From an uncultured Saprospirales bacterium (lineage in GTDB: Bacteria > Bacteroidota > Bacteroidia > Chitinophagales > Saprospiraceae), in contig CALMIR010000138.1 of NCBI GenBank assembly GCA_937864265.1, positions 1-64,000 of the forward strand: a stretch of DNA of 64,000 bases. The letters run 5' to 3'. Under the pieces are notes generated by a model, which was not told the DNA's origin, did not search any database, and worked only from the letters and a program-made list of their open reading frames with translations. The translations under genes and the position numbers were made by a program. Of this stretch, positions 1-8,117 are shown one piece after another; the stretch's first letter is position 1; each line of letters starts with the position of its first letter.

Positions 1-1
1 T

Positions 2-128
2 GAGTGTGGGTGTGGTTTGCAACACTAAGAACACTGAGAGAGTAAGGGAGTAAGAGGGGGTGAAGGGTTTGTAAAACCGGAAGAGGAAGAGGGTGAGAGT
101 GTGGGTATTTGGCAACACTTAGAATACT
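2..128. repeat. Imperfect direct repeat in G/T-rich sequence at the left edge
   Basis: Two related copies lie at 2-35 and 97-128. Each begins GAGTGTGGGT, then has a TTTG(G)CAACACT core and ends near A(C/T)ACT. The DNA between them is purine-rich (GAG and GGGTGA-like words). The reverse complement resembles the ACACTCTCACCC tracts in front of tRNAs near 45.9, 46.05 and 47.5 kb. No coding capacity is visible. The function is unknown and the left border is cut by the window. Confidence 0.55.
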
Positions 129-201
129 AATTAGGTGTAGGCGGCTGATTCGTCTCTTAGATTCGCCGGGGACGGGCAAGAATCATACATTCGAAATCAA
201 A

Positions 202-906
202 ATGGCACTTTGGACGGCATTCAGTATTGGGCTTTTGGGTAGTTTGCACTGTGTAGGCATGTGTGGCCCCATTGCACTTTCGCTCCCCTATCAGGGGCAG
301 CGCAAGTACCATTGGCATGCCGTATGGAATGTGACCCTATACAATATTGGCCGTGTTATCAGTTATAGCCTGTTAGGGCTGGTGATTGGCCTGTTTGGAA
401 AAGGTTTCTTTTTGGCTGGTTTGCAATCCTGGCTGTCCATTGCAATTGGCATTTTCCTCCTGGTAGTTGCTCTTTTCTCGATTAATGTTGAGCAGCAACT
501 GTTGCGCCTGAATTGGATGTTTCGCTTGAACCATTGGGTAAAAATACAATTGGGGCATCTGCTGCGCCAACCGGGGCATTTTAACCTACTGGGCATCGGT
601 TTGCTCAATGGTTTGCTGCCTTGTGGCTTGGTATATGTAGCCATTGTCGGAGCGCTCAGTACTGGTAATTTTATAGATAGCAGCTTGTACATGATCGGCT
701 TTGGCTTGGGCACGATCCCGCTGATGCTCAGTGCTGCCTTGGGTGCTCAGCTTATTGGATTAGGCTGGCGGAGACGCCTGCGCCGGGTTATGCCTTTTTT
801 TCTTGTCGCTTTTGCCGTGCTTTTCCTACTTCGGGGCATGCAATTCGATGTACCTGTTGATTTTCGCTTCTGGCAAAATAGCCAAGAGGTGCCGCTTTGT
901 CATTAG
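202..906 (+). CDS. TauE/SafE-like (DsbD_2-type) membrane protein
   Basis: This is a six-helix-type inner-membrane protein of about 234 residues. The N-terminus carries the signature GSLHCVGMCGP, with two cysteines in the first membrane segment. A second conserved block, LLNGLLPCGLVYVA, sits near the middle. Both are typical of the DsbD_2 / 'sulfite exporter TauE/SafE' proteins that, in Bacteroidota, often accompany cbb3 oxidase assembly genes and are linked to copper or thiol handling. The oxidase genes, if present, would lie outside the left edge. The ATG at 202 is chosen because the upstream extension starts at TTG and encodes a basic stretch unlike the family. The exact substrate cannot be read from the sequence. 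Confidence 0.75.
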   Translation: MALWTAFSIGLLGSLHCVGMCGPIALSLPYQGQRKYHWHAVWNVTLYNIGRVISYSLLGLVIGLFGKGFFLAGLQSWLSIAIGIFLLVVALFSINVEQQLLRLNWMFRLNHWVKIQLGHLLRQPGHFNLLGIGLLNGLLPCGLVYVAIVGALSTGNFIDSSLYMIGFGLGTIPLMLSAALGAQLIGLGWRRRLRRVMPFFLVAFAVLFLLRGMQFDVPVDFRFWQNSQEVPLCH

Positions 907-938
907 TGGCGGGGCTGTGGGTTGGGTTTTTCCCGCCC

Positions 939-1260
939 CATCCGCGTTCCTATACTAGACGTGATGGTACACGGATGATACGGATGACACTGATTCATAC
1001 CGCATACTAACTTCGATATATTTCTTATTGCTCTTGTGCGAGATAGCGCTCCGCTGGAGCGCGTTGGCTGGGCTATATCTGGGCAACAAGGATGACACTC
1101 CGCTGGAGTGTTAGGGCTTGGGGCTATTCCGCGAAAATCCGTTCGATCCGCTCAATTCGCGTTCCTATATCGCACGTGATGGTACACGGATGATGCGGAT
1201 GAACACGGAAGGTTCTTTCCGCGAAAATCCGTTCGATCCGCCACATCCGCGTTCCCATAC
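939..1260. repeat. Nested intergenic repeat cluster
   Basis: The gap between the TauE-like gene and the convergent GH20 gene has no credible ORF and is built of repeats. Word A (ATCCGCGTTCC-TATA, then ACGTGATGGTACACGGATGA) occurs at about 939-990 and 1153-1205, with a truncated start at 1245-1260. Word B (TTCCGCGAAAATCCGTTCGA) occurs at 1127 and 1217. Between them lie two small palindromes at 1046-1062 and 1095-1111. The pattern suggests a dispersed intergenic repeat family rather than a gene. Confidence 0.7.
1046..1111. repeat. Pair of small hairpins with matched arm changes
   Basis: Hairpin 1 (1046-1062) has arms GCGCTCC and GGAGCGC around a GCT loop. Hairpin 2 (1095-1111) has arms ACACTCC and GGAGTGT around the same loop. 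Two arm positions differ between the copies, and each is balanced by the matching change on the other arm, so pairing is kept. Both are followed by similar GG(C)TTGGG-CTAT words, so they are copies of a roughly 49-bp unit. Confidence 0.65.
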
Positions 1261-1275
1261 TTGCATCCTCGGGGC

Positions 1276-3861
1276 TTAGCCGGGGCCATCCATCACCATC
1301 ACCAGGCTCCGATTTCCAGCCCGATCAAAGGTTGCTAGTGTGATTTTGCCTTGTACTGCTACTGGCTTTTCCCACAAGGGCGATTTTAGCGTGGGTTCGC
1401 TTCCATCGGTTGTATAGCGAATGTCCAGTCCGGGAAAGGCCGTATTGGCATACAGCATACCCCCTTGTACCATAGCACCGGGGGGCGGTAATCGATAGTC
1501 AAACCCGCCTGACAAGTAGGCCAACTGATGGAGGGTAACCTGGCCGAGTGTGTTGGCAAATTGATTCCATGCTTTTTCACGGGCTGCATCGGAAGCTGTC
1601 AGATTAGACAGACTTGCCCATTGCGGCTGTGGCGACCAAGCTCGTTCGGCCAGCCCCATCATTTTGGGCAACATGTAATATTCCCACATCCCTTTTTCTA
1701 CCAGGGTTTCGCTCCACAATTGTCCTTGTATGCCCAATATGTTTTTTTGCCCTTGTGGACTTAAAGACTGCATCGTTTGATAAAACGCTTGTACATCGAA
1801 CACATTTCCCATCGGATCGACCTGAGTAGATTTGAAAATATCTTCGGGCACAAACGAATAAGCTTTCTTCGTATCCACAAATCCCCCCCAGTAATAGCCC
1901 GGCTCTTTGGGGTCTTTGTTGTAGGCCAGATCAAAATACAAATTGGTCACATTGCACCACACAATAGGATAGCCCGCGTTGGCTAGGCGATTGCCTAAGT
2001 CCTGATTGCCCCAAAGGTTGTTCCAAACAAATGGCACAAAGCCTTCTGCTACAAAATCGGGGTTGGGTACATAAACGCCCTGTTCGTTTTTTACCAGCGC
2101 TACTTCCTCCCAGCCGGCCAGGGTCAGGCCGTGTTTTTTCAACAGCTCGTTAAATCGGCTCAGGAAATAAACCGATAATGACAACTCTGTATTTAACTTT
2201 TGACAGGCGGGCGATTTTTCCCAAACACCTTGAGGTACCTCGTCGCCTCCGGTATGCACCAATTGTAAGGGCGCTCCGGCTTCTTCGTACATTTTTTTCA
2301 TTTCAACCACCACCTTTTCTAAAAAAGCATAGGTGGATTCCTGGCAGACACAGATGACGTTGTCGGTATAATCCTGTACCGAGCGATATTCGGACTCATC
2401 CGATAAATCTTCCAACAGATACTGCGCGGCTTCGGCTTCTTTTCCTGCCCCTACCAGGTGTTGATAGCGGGTACGCATGGCTTTAATCGCTGCACGGGCA
2501 TGGCCGGGCATGTCTATTTCCGGTATCACTTCGATGTGCCTATCCTTGGCGTAGCGCAATATTTCCAAAAAATCCTTTTTCGAATAGTATTGGTTGCTTT
2601 TCGGAAAAGGGCCTGACCCATATGCTGGATGGAGCATATTTTCTTCGGTCAGCGTATGGCCCCGTTTAGCACCAATTTCTACCAGTTCTGGCAAATCAGG
2701 AATTTCCAGCCGCCAGCCTTCGTCGTCGGTCAAGTGGAAATGGAAGCGGTTGAGTTTGAAATAAGCCATCGCATCCAATAATTTCAGGACGGAAGCTTTA
2801 TCTTGAAAATTTCTGCCTACGTCGAAATGAATACCTCGATAGGCAAAGCGCGGTGCATCTTCGATGGATATGGCACCGATTGCTACCGATTCTTGTTGCT
2901 TGCCCCAGTTGTCAATGGGTATAAGTTGGATCAAGCTTTGTATGCCGTAAAAAACCGCAGCGGGCGTCGTTCCGCTGATTTGAATGGCTTCACCCTCTAT
3001 GTTTAAGTGATAGGCATCTGTAGTAGCATCTTTTTTCAGGCCGCCAACTTCCAGCGTTGGCGATAGGCTCAGGCTGATCACCTTCGATTGTGCTGCCTTT
3101 TGTGGCGAAACGGCAGGTGCGTTTTTCAAAAATGGCTTTAGTGCCGATTGCAGGTATTCGGCTTCTTTTACCAGCCCGGCGGAAGGTATGATTTTCCAAT
3201 CCGAAGCCAGATTTATCGTGCCAGACTTGCGTTGGAAGGCAAGCGGCGAAGGAATTAAAGGCAATAATTCGGTACTCGACAATAGCGTGAGGTCGGCGTT
3301 CTCCCGGAAAATATTACCTGAAGTGGGTATCGGCGTTAAATCGTCTGCATTTCGATTGATTTGACTGGCCTGGTCAAACGTTTTCAAGGTGTATTCGCCA
3401 AAAAGCTCCGGTTTCTTATCCTTTCCCGTTTCATCTTCAAAAACAATATAGACACCCGAAGGCGCTTCACCTTCTTTAATGATCCAAGCCTGGCATGTGT
3501 AAGCAAAATCAAAGGTTTCGCCGGGTAGCAATTCGGGAAAAAATGCGGTGGGTCGGATGCGGTACCAATCGCCACTGATCTGCTCCATCTGAATGGTGCT
3601 GTCCACTTCCGATTCAATGATCCGGCGGGGTGTTTGACTGAAGTAAATGGCCCAACCGCGATTGGGTAAAGGCTTGGCACTGTGATTGCTCAGCGTGAAT
3701 TGGGCGCGAAATTTATTTTCCCCATCCAAGTTATTGCCGAGGTGCGCCCATTGGAGTTTCAGTTCAGCGCCAATAGGTTGCGCAGCTTCTTTGGAGGTAG
3801 ATTGCGTGGTGCAAGACATGCAGGATGCGTATATGACAGCTAATAAGAGGAGGTGTTTCAA
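1276..3861 (-). CDS. Beta-N-acetylhexosaminidase, GH20 (chitobiase-like)
   Basis: This 861-residue exported enzyme is predicted to remove terminal beta-linked GlcNAc/GalNAc from chitooligosaccharides or glycans. In order it shows a signal peptide with Cys14/Cys17 (a weak lipobox), a chitobiase-type N-terminal carbohydrate-binding domain (about 30-165), a GH20b domain (about 200-330), and the GH20 barrel beginning with YRGIHFDVGR near 342. The catalytic pair is in HTGGDE (Asp540-Glu541). A C-terminal CHB_HEX_C-like domain contains YTTDGSEPT. The architecture matches chitobiases such as that of Serratia. It is monocistronic and convergent with the TauE-like gene. Exact substrate specificity is not readable. 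Confidence 0.93.
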   Translation of the reverse strand: MKHLLLLAVIYASCMSCTTQSTSKEAAQPIGAELKLQWAHLGNNLDGENKFRAQFTLSNHSAKPLPNRGWAIYFSQTPRRIIESEVDSTIQMEQISGDWYRIRPTAFFPELLPGETFDFAYTCQAWIIKEGEAPSGVYIVFEDETGKDKKPELFGEYTLKTFDQASQINRNADDLTPIPTSGNIFRENADLTLLSSTELLPLIPSPLAFQRKSGTINLASDWKIIPSAGLVKEAEYLQSALKPFLKNAPAVSPQKAAQSKVISLSLSPTLEVGGLKKDATTDAYHLNIEGEAIQISGTTPAAVFYGIQSLIQLIPIDNWGKQQESVAIGAISIEDAPRFAYRGIHFDVGRNFQDKASVLKLLDAMAYFKLNRFHFHLTDDEGWRLEIPDLPELVEIGAKRGHTLTEENMLHPAYGSGPFPKSNQYYSKKDFLEILRYAKDRHIEVIPEIDMPGHARAAIKAMRTRYQHLVGAGKEAEAAQYLLEDLSDESEYRSVQDYTDNVICVCQESTYAFLEKVVVEMKKMYEEAGAPLQLVHTGGDEVPQGVWEKSPACQKLNTELSLSVYFLSRFNELLKKHGLTLAGWEEVALVKNEQGVYVPNPDFVAEGFVPFVWNNLWGNQDLGNRLANAGYPIVWCNVTNLYFDLAYNKDPKEPGYYWGGFVDTKKAYSFVPEDIFKSTQVDPMGNVFDVQAFYQTMQSLSPQGQKNILGIQGQLWSETLVEKGMWEYYMLPKMMGLAERAWSPQPQWASLSNLTASDAAREKAWNQFANTLGQVTLHQLAYLSGGFDYRLPPPGAMVQGGMLYANTAFPGLDIRYTTDGSEPTLKSPLWEKPVAVQGKITLATFDRAGNRSLVMVMDGPG

Positions 3862-4105
3862 TGTAAAAAAGGTTTTAGATAGTGTCCTGACAATAAATTT
3901 ATATTTAGAGCAAAGTCATTGAATGACAAGAATGTAAAAAAGGCAGCATCGTTAGTGCTGGTCGTAACAGACAAAGATATACTGGGTAGTGTGCAAAAAA
4001 TTACTTCCCAATTTATCAAAGTCCTTACCCTAGTGAACACCCTTAAAATGAACCGTTTAGCCCGCTAGGATAAGGACAAATTCGGGAACTAAATTTTCTG
4101 CGTTA

Positions 4106-4546
4106 CTAAAACCAACCCGCATTTGGAAAACGGAATGGCCAAGGAATACTGAGTAGTATAAGGAGCAGACCAATCAGGTAATACCAAAAGGTTTTCCGAA
4201 ATTTTCCGCTTGCATCAACTGTACGCTTGGCTTTGCTGTAGCCAATAGTGACAACAGCAATAGCAATCAGCATGGCGACCAGGTGTTCGAGGTTGTAAAA
4301 ACGCAAAGTACTGTCTTTCATCACCTCAGCAGAAAACTCGCCCCAAGGCCCCATGAAATACAAAGCAAGCCCTAAAAGCAACTGAATGTGCAAAAAAACC
4401 ATAGAAAAAAGCGCCGTTTTGCGGTCTCCATCTGTATAGGTTTTCCCTGATTTCCACTTGGAATAGGCCTTGAATATGGCCATAATCAGAAGCACAAGGA
4501 CCACCCAACGCAATCCCGAGTGGGCGTGTTTTATCATTTCGTACAT
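4106..4546 (-). CDS. Conserved four-helix membrane protein
   Basis: The protein has about 146 residues and four hydrophobic segments. It begins MYEMIKHAHSGLRW and ends with a W/P-rich tail, SIPWPFRFPNAGWF. The histidine-containing first helix and an NLEH motif before helix 3 resemble small Bacteroidota membrane proteins often labelled cytochrome-b-like. No haem ligand set can be proved from the sequence. The internal ATG at 4546 is preferred to 4606, because the extra 20 residues would run towards the divergent gene and are not membrane-like. It shares an 87-bp divergent promoter region with the next gene. Confidence 0.6.
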   Translation of the reverse strand: MYEMIKHAHSGLRWVVLVLLIMAIFKAYSKWKSGKTYTDGDRKTALFSMVFLHIQLLLGLALYFMGPWGEFSAEVMKDSTLRFYNLEHLVAMLIAIAVVTIGYSKAKRTVDASGKFRKTFWYYLIGLLLILLSIPWPFRFPNAGWF

Positions 4547-4633
4547 GTTAATTTGATTTTTGATCTGGCACAAAACTACACAACTTATTTTTATCTTGAG
4601 CCGCATCTTTATCCAACCAAAACAAATACCAAT

Positions 4634-5524
4634 ATGGGCATGCTACAAGTTGTCATCGGACTCATTTTCGTTTTGCTTCTCCTAAGCCTTCTCGCTACGA
4701 CCATTATGGAGCTGATTGCTTCTTTGTTCGGCCTCAGGGGGCAAAACCTGGAAAAAGCGCTTAAAAATATGCTGGCTTCCAGTGATGTGGAACAGAAAAT
4801 ACTCCAGGCATTTCAATCCAATGCGCTTTACAAACAACTTTCTTTTCAGTACGGTAAAAACAGACAGGCACCCTCTTACCTGAGTTCTGATTCTTTTCAA
4901 TCCATTTTGCTGGATGTGATTGCCAAAGGCGAAGGCTTGGATAACCTCAAAGCTCAAATCCAGGATTTGCCCGACGATGACCTGAAAAAGGTGCTCAACC
5001 AATTCCTGGACGAAGCAGACAACAAACTGGATGTTTTTAAAAAGAAGGTGGAAACCTGGTACAACGATGTGATGGACAGGGCTTCTGGATGGTACAAACG
5101 ATATACCCAAAAAATACTCATCGGTGTAGGTTTCTTGATCGCTGTTGTATTCAATGCCGATACGCTGGCCATTTACGAACGCTTGGAATCTGATCCAGAA
5201 AGCCTGCAAGCCGTGGTGGATCTGGCTGAAGATTATGTGAATGGCGCAGATAATGAAAGTGTTGCACTGAGTACCTCGCCTGAATTGGCTCAATCCATTG
5301 ATAAACTGGAAGGGCTGATCAACAATCAGATCGAAACGGTTAAATCGCCCTTAGGCTTGGGGTGGAAAAATATTGATTGGGCAGAGGTCGGCCCTTATGA
5401 TGTGTTGACAACGCTGCTGGGCTGGATCGTTACGGCACTGGCCATTTCGCTGGGAGCGCCTTTCTGGTTTGACCTATTGCGCAAAATTGTGAACATCAGA
5501 AGTTCGGGCGCGAAACCGAATTGA
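4634..5524 (+). CDS. Unassigned membrane protein with N-terminal anchor
   Basis: About 296 residues. One strongly hydrophobic helix lies at residues 3-25, followed by an acidic soluble region rich in Leu/Asp/Lys (about 30-150). A conserved-looking WYNDVMDRASGWYKR block precedes a second helix (about 165-180), and a last helix lies near the C-terminus before APFWFDLLRKIVNIR. Such proteins recur in many bacteria as hypotheticals; I do not recognise a function. The start at 4634 is chosen because the longer form would overlap the divergent gene's start region. It is followed by a palindrome at 5537-5570. Confidence 0.6.
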   Translation: MGMLQVVIGLIFVLLLLSLLATTIMELIASLFGLRGQNLEKALKNMLASSDVEQKILQAFQSNALYKQLSFQYGKNRQAPSYLSSDSFQSILLDVIAKGEGLDNLKAQIQDLPDDDLKKVLNQFLDEADNKLDVFKKKVETWYNDVMDRASGWYKRYTQKILIGVGFLIAVVFNADTLAIYERLESDPESLQAVVDLAEDYVNGADNESVALSTSPELAQSIDKLEGLINNQIETVKSPLGLGWKNIDWAEVGPYDVLTTLLGWIVTALAISLGAPFWFDLLRKIVNIRSSGAKPN

Positions 5525-5536
5525 TGTTGCCCATCA

Positions 5537-5570
5537 GATCCCGCTGAAGTGTATCCACGTCGGCGGGATC
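5537..5570. repeat. Palindrome with GATCCCGCTGA core
   Basis: The arms GATCCCGC (5537-5544) and GCGGGATC (5563-5570) flank an 18-nt loop, just after the stop of the unassigned membrane protein. The left arm plus TGA is identical over 11 nt to the left arm of a stronger hairpin at 25335-25369. It may act as a terminator, but there is no T-run after it. Confidence 0.5.
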
Positions 5571-5681
5571 ATTGCGTTCGGATGAGATGAGCGCACGGCC
5601 AAACAAAACATGTTCTGTTAAAAGTTTGGTGGATTAACGCTTTTCGACTATTTTGCCTCAATTACCATCCAAACGCCCTTT

Positions 5682-6887
5682 ATGAACAGGCCCTTCGCCT
5701 TGTTTGTGCTTTTATTTTTTTGCTTGGAAGCATGTCATTTCAAGAGCGAAAACAAAAATATGACCGTCGTTCCGCAGGTCGTAGAGGATTCCCTTTTTAG
5801 CCATTCAGACCAAACCATTTCCCAACTTGTCAGGAGGAATGGGAAGCTCAAGAATCAGCCTGTGCTAGATAAAATTTATACGCCCTGGCACTTGGATTCG
5901 CTACAGTTCCCCATAGTTGATGGTCAATTTATACAGGCATTGGAAAACAATCTACAGCTGCTGGAGTACCGAGCACAAGCGAAAAACCAACAAATAGGCG
6001 ACCTCAGAGTAAGTATTGAAGATTTGAGGCAATGTATCCATATTCTTAAAAAATGGCAACATACGATCCCAATGGGCCTGGCATCCGATATGGAGGCATA
6101 TCAAATATGGGGCGAAGACCGACGAGGCAATGTGCGATTTACGGCTTATTATACCCCGGTCATTGAAGTCGATCGACAACCTTCTTCTAACTATCGCTAC
6201 CCCATTTACTCCCGCCCGTTGGAATGGGAAGGCCCTTTGCCGAGCAGAGCGGAGATAGACGGTCAAGGTGTGTTCAAAGGGCGGGGCTTGGAACTGGCCT
6301 ATGCTTCCAATAAGCTGGATATTTATTTTATGCAGTTGCAAGGATCGGGTTTTGTCGAATACCCCAATGGCAAAAGAGAGCTTTTTGCCTATAATGGATC
6401 CAACAAATATCCTTACCGAAGCATTGAATCCTACATGAAAAACCGAGCAGATATCACCCTTGATAATTTCTCTGCCGCCTCCCTTCGAAAATTTTTCCGT
6501 CAAAACCCGGCTTTGCAAGACAGCATTCTTTTCCATAATCCTTCTTATACTTTTTTCAGCAAAAAAAAATCGGTGCCTAAAGGAGCTGGCAATGTGCCAT
6601 TGACCGATTTCTACTCCTTGGCCGTCGATCGAAGATACATTCCATTGGGCAGTTGTTTGTTGGCAGATTTTCCCATTTACGACCAACAACATAAACGCGT
6701 CATTGGACATGAATTCCGCTTATTCGTAGCCCAGGATGTGGGCGGCGCTATCAAAGGGCCGGGGCATGTGGACACCTATATAGGCACAGGGGCTGAAGCG
6801 GAAAAAATAGCCGGGAGAATCAATTACTATGGCCGTATGTGGCTCCTACTTCCCAAAAAAGATAAAGCTGTACTGGTTTCGAATTGA
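5682..6887 (+). CDS. mltA: Membrane-bound lytic murein transglycosylase A
   Basis: This 401-residue lipoprotein is predicted to cleave the MurNAc-GlcNAc bond of peptidoglycan, forming anhydro-MurNAc ends, at the inner face of the outer membrane. A lipobox LEAC places the lipidated Cys at residue 18. The MltA domain is recognised by FTAYYTPVIEV, GRGLELAYASNKLDIYF and MQLQGSG. The C-terminal 3D domain carries FVAQDVGGAIKGPGHVD and the closing GRMWLLLP. The Asp residues of the DVGGAIKGPGHVD stretch correspond to the family's catalytic region. The length fits the family. It is a single gene with a long non-coding stretch after it. Confidence 0.92.
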   Translation: MNRPFALFVLLFFCLEACHFKSENKNMTVVPQVVEDSLFSHSDQTISQLVRRNGKLKNQPVLDKIYTPWHLDSLQFPIVDGQFIQALENNLQLLEYRAQAKNQQIGDLRVSIEDLRQCIHILKKWQHTIPMGLASDMEAYQIWGEDRRGNVRFTAYYTPVIEVDRQPSSNYRYPIYSRPLEWEGPLPSRAEIDGQGVFKGRGLELAYASNKLDIYFMQLQGSGFVEYPNGKRELFAYNGSNKYPYRSIESYMKNRADITLDNFSAASLRKFFRQNPALQDSILFHNPSYTFFSKKKSVPKGAGNVPLTDFYSLAVDRRYIPLGSCLLADFPIYDQQHKRVIGHEFRLFVAQDVGGAIKGPGHVDTYIGTGAEAEKIAGRINYYGRMWLLLPKKDKAVLVSN

Positions 6888-7173
6888 GCTTGGCATGTAT
6901 TTTAATTTTTATTCATGTATAAAGGATGAATAAAAAAGTGAAATAAACATTAAATATTTTTTTATATTAAAACTTATTTCTATGTTTGCACCATACTAAT
7001 CCCCAGTTCTGAGCTTTGAGTTGGCTACTACAACATGAAACACTATTTCTAATTCTAATTTTAAACAAAAATGCACAACATCAACATCCACTCAAGCTGG
7101 CCCTTAGTGGGCCTAAATTTCTCTATCTGCGTCCTCTGTAGATTTACACTTCCACTTCATTTTTTCTTTCCAC

Positions 7174-7191
7174 AAAAAGCACCTTGCTTTT
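7174..7191 (+). other. Hairpin AAAGCA/TGCTTT, copy 1
   Basis: The stem AAAAGCA-CCT-TGCTTTT has a 3-nt loop. The core AAAGCA...TGCTTT recurs at 7616-7631 with a CCCC loop. Confidence 0.45.
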
Positions 7192-7549
7192 ACAGACAAC
7201 CTGTGCCTGCTTTTTCAGGTATGCCTTAAGCAACTGTATTAGCATTTGAAGCAAAATCATTGATCTGGTGCAGGAATAACTGGAATGGGTTGATCATGGC
7301 CTATCCATAGGATATACCTATTGGCGCTATCCGGTATTTTCACGCACAAAAATTGTCAGCGAACGAATTTGCTTCGATTCAGCTTTTGTCTTCCATCGCC
7401 TTATGCTTCCCAAAAGCTTAACAATCCCAAACTAAACAAAATGGGTGGTTTTGTCCATTTGGATTGGCCTGTTTTCCAACAGGTCCTTTCCAGATTAGCC
7501 CATTTTATGTCTTAAAACTTCAAAACAATCCATTTTTTGTCAAAGGCTA

Positions 7550-7571
7550 CTATGGCGCACCGTTGCCATAG
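7550..7571 (+). other. Hairpin CTATGGC/GCCATAG
   Basis: A perfect 7-bp stem with an 8-nt loop, followed about 30 nt later by an eight-T run (7601-7608). It could end a short transcript, but the distance to the T-run is long for a classical terminator. Confidence 0.4.
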
Positions 7572-7610
7572 CTGGCAAGCCTTTGTCTGTACACCAGATT
7601 TTTTTTAACC

Positions 7611-7651
7611 CGGGCAAAGCACCCCTGCTTTGCATGGCCATGCTATGCCCG
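7611..7651 (+). other. Two mutually exclusive stems before a small ORF
   Basis: The inner hairpin GCAAAGCA-CCCC-TGCTTTGC (7614-7633) shares the bases GCA with an outer stem CGGGCA (7611-7616) / TGCCCG (7646-7651). The self-complementary CATGGCCATG (7633-7642) overlaps both. The alternatives lie 43 nt before the start of the 63-residue ORF, so a switch-like leader is possible but unproven. Confidence 0.35.
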
Positions 7652-7694
7652 CTATCGAACATATTTTTTTTCAACCACTACAAACTTAAACAAA

Positions 7695-7886
7695 ATGGCA
7701 CGCAACAACTCATCTAACAGAAAAGCAGAAAACATGATTTTGGTAATTCTATTCGCATTGGGCCTTACGGGTAGCATTTATCTTTTTGGCGGCTCTAAAT
7801 CGCAGGCTGAACAGCCTGGCCAATATTTAGAGAACACCAGTTTGGTTGACCCCACTGCTTTGAATAGCTTGGAAACTGCGCAGTAA
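7695..7886 (+). CDS. Small single-span membrane peptide
   Basis: 63 residues. A basic N-terminus (ARNNSSNRKAE) is followed by one hydrophobic helix (about 14-33, MILVILFALGLTGSIYLFGG) and a polar tail rich in Q, E and S. The context TAAACAAAATG is a typical A-rich Bacteroidota start. A perfect 8-bp hairpin follows the stop at 7920-7941. I do not recognise a family. It could be a genuine small membrane protein or a chance ORF; the clean helix and flanking structure favour the former. Confidence 0.45.
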   Translation: MARNNSSNRKAENMILVILFALGLTGSIYLFGGSKSQAEQPGQYLENTSLVDPTALNSLETAQ

Positions 7887-7919
7887 ATCAGCACCTAAAG
7901 CAATGGCTGACTGAGACTG

Positions 7920-7941
7920 CTGTGCTATAGCTTTAGCACAG
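7920..7941 (+). terminator. Hairpin after the 63-residue ORF
   Basis: The stem CTGTGCTA / TAGCACAG is a perfect 8 bp with loop TAGCTT, placed 33 nt after the stop. No T-run follows, so termination is not certain. Confidence 0.4.
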
Positions 7942-7998
7942 GGTAAGGCCATTTATTGGCAGTTTTTGGCAGGTAGGCGCATAAAAAAAGTTCGACTT

Positions 7999-8031
7999 TT
8001 TGACACAAGCTCGAATCAGGGCTTATTTTTG
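7999..8031 (+). promoter_or_regulatory. Bacteroidota-type promoter for the PspC gene
   Basis: A -33 element TTTG (7999-8002) and a -7 element TATTTTTG (8024-8031, consensus TAnnTTTG) are separated by 21 nt, within the range known for the Bacteroidota housekeeping sigma factor. Transcription would start near 8037, leaving a leader of about 80 nt. Confidence 0.6.
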
Positions 8032-8117
8032 TGAAAAAAAACGCTTATCTTAGGGTGAAAAAAAACCTTTTGCCTTTTTGAAAGTTGTATCGCTTTGACT
8101 TAAACCTAGGGTTACAG

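Larger units (their letters stand above)
6888..7694 (+). other. Long structured non-coding stretch
   Basis: This is an 807-bp gap with no gene I can defend. It holds a TATGTTTG word at 6981-6988 (promoter -7-like, but without a -33 match). Three near-identical A-rich start contexts (TAAACAAA(A)ATG) occur at 7063-7073, 7433-7443 and 7687-7697. The first two open tiny ORFs of 52 residues (7071-7229) and 24 residues (7441-7515). Several hairpins are present: 7174-7191, 7550-7571, 7614-7633 and an alternative outer stem 7611-7616/7646-7651. It could be a leader for the 63-residue peptide or contain a small RNA. Confidence 0.4.

Noticed and set aside
952-1260. Repeat cluster as an insertion sequence remnant
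   Set aside because: No transposase-like ORF, terminal inverted repeats or target duplication could be found.
3858-4040. 60-codon ORF between GH20 and the four-helix protein
   Set aside because: It overlaps the GH20 start and has no signal, domain or start context; it reads like intergenic DNA.
7321-7515. 64-codon ORF in the structured non-coding stretch
   Set aside because: The first codons come from a non-ATG start and show no domain; only the internal 24-codon ATG ORF is worth noting, as part of the stretch.
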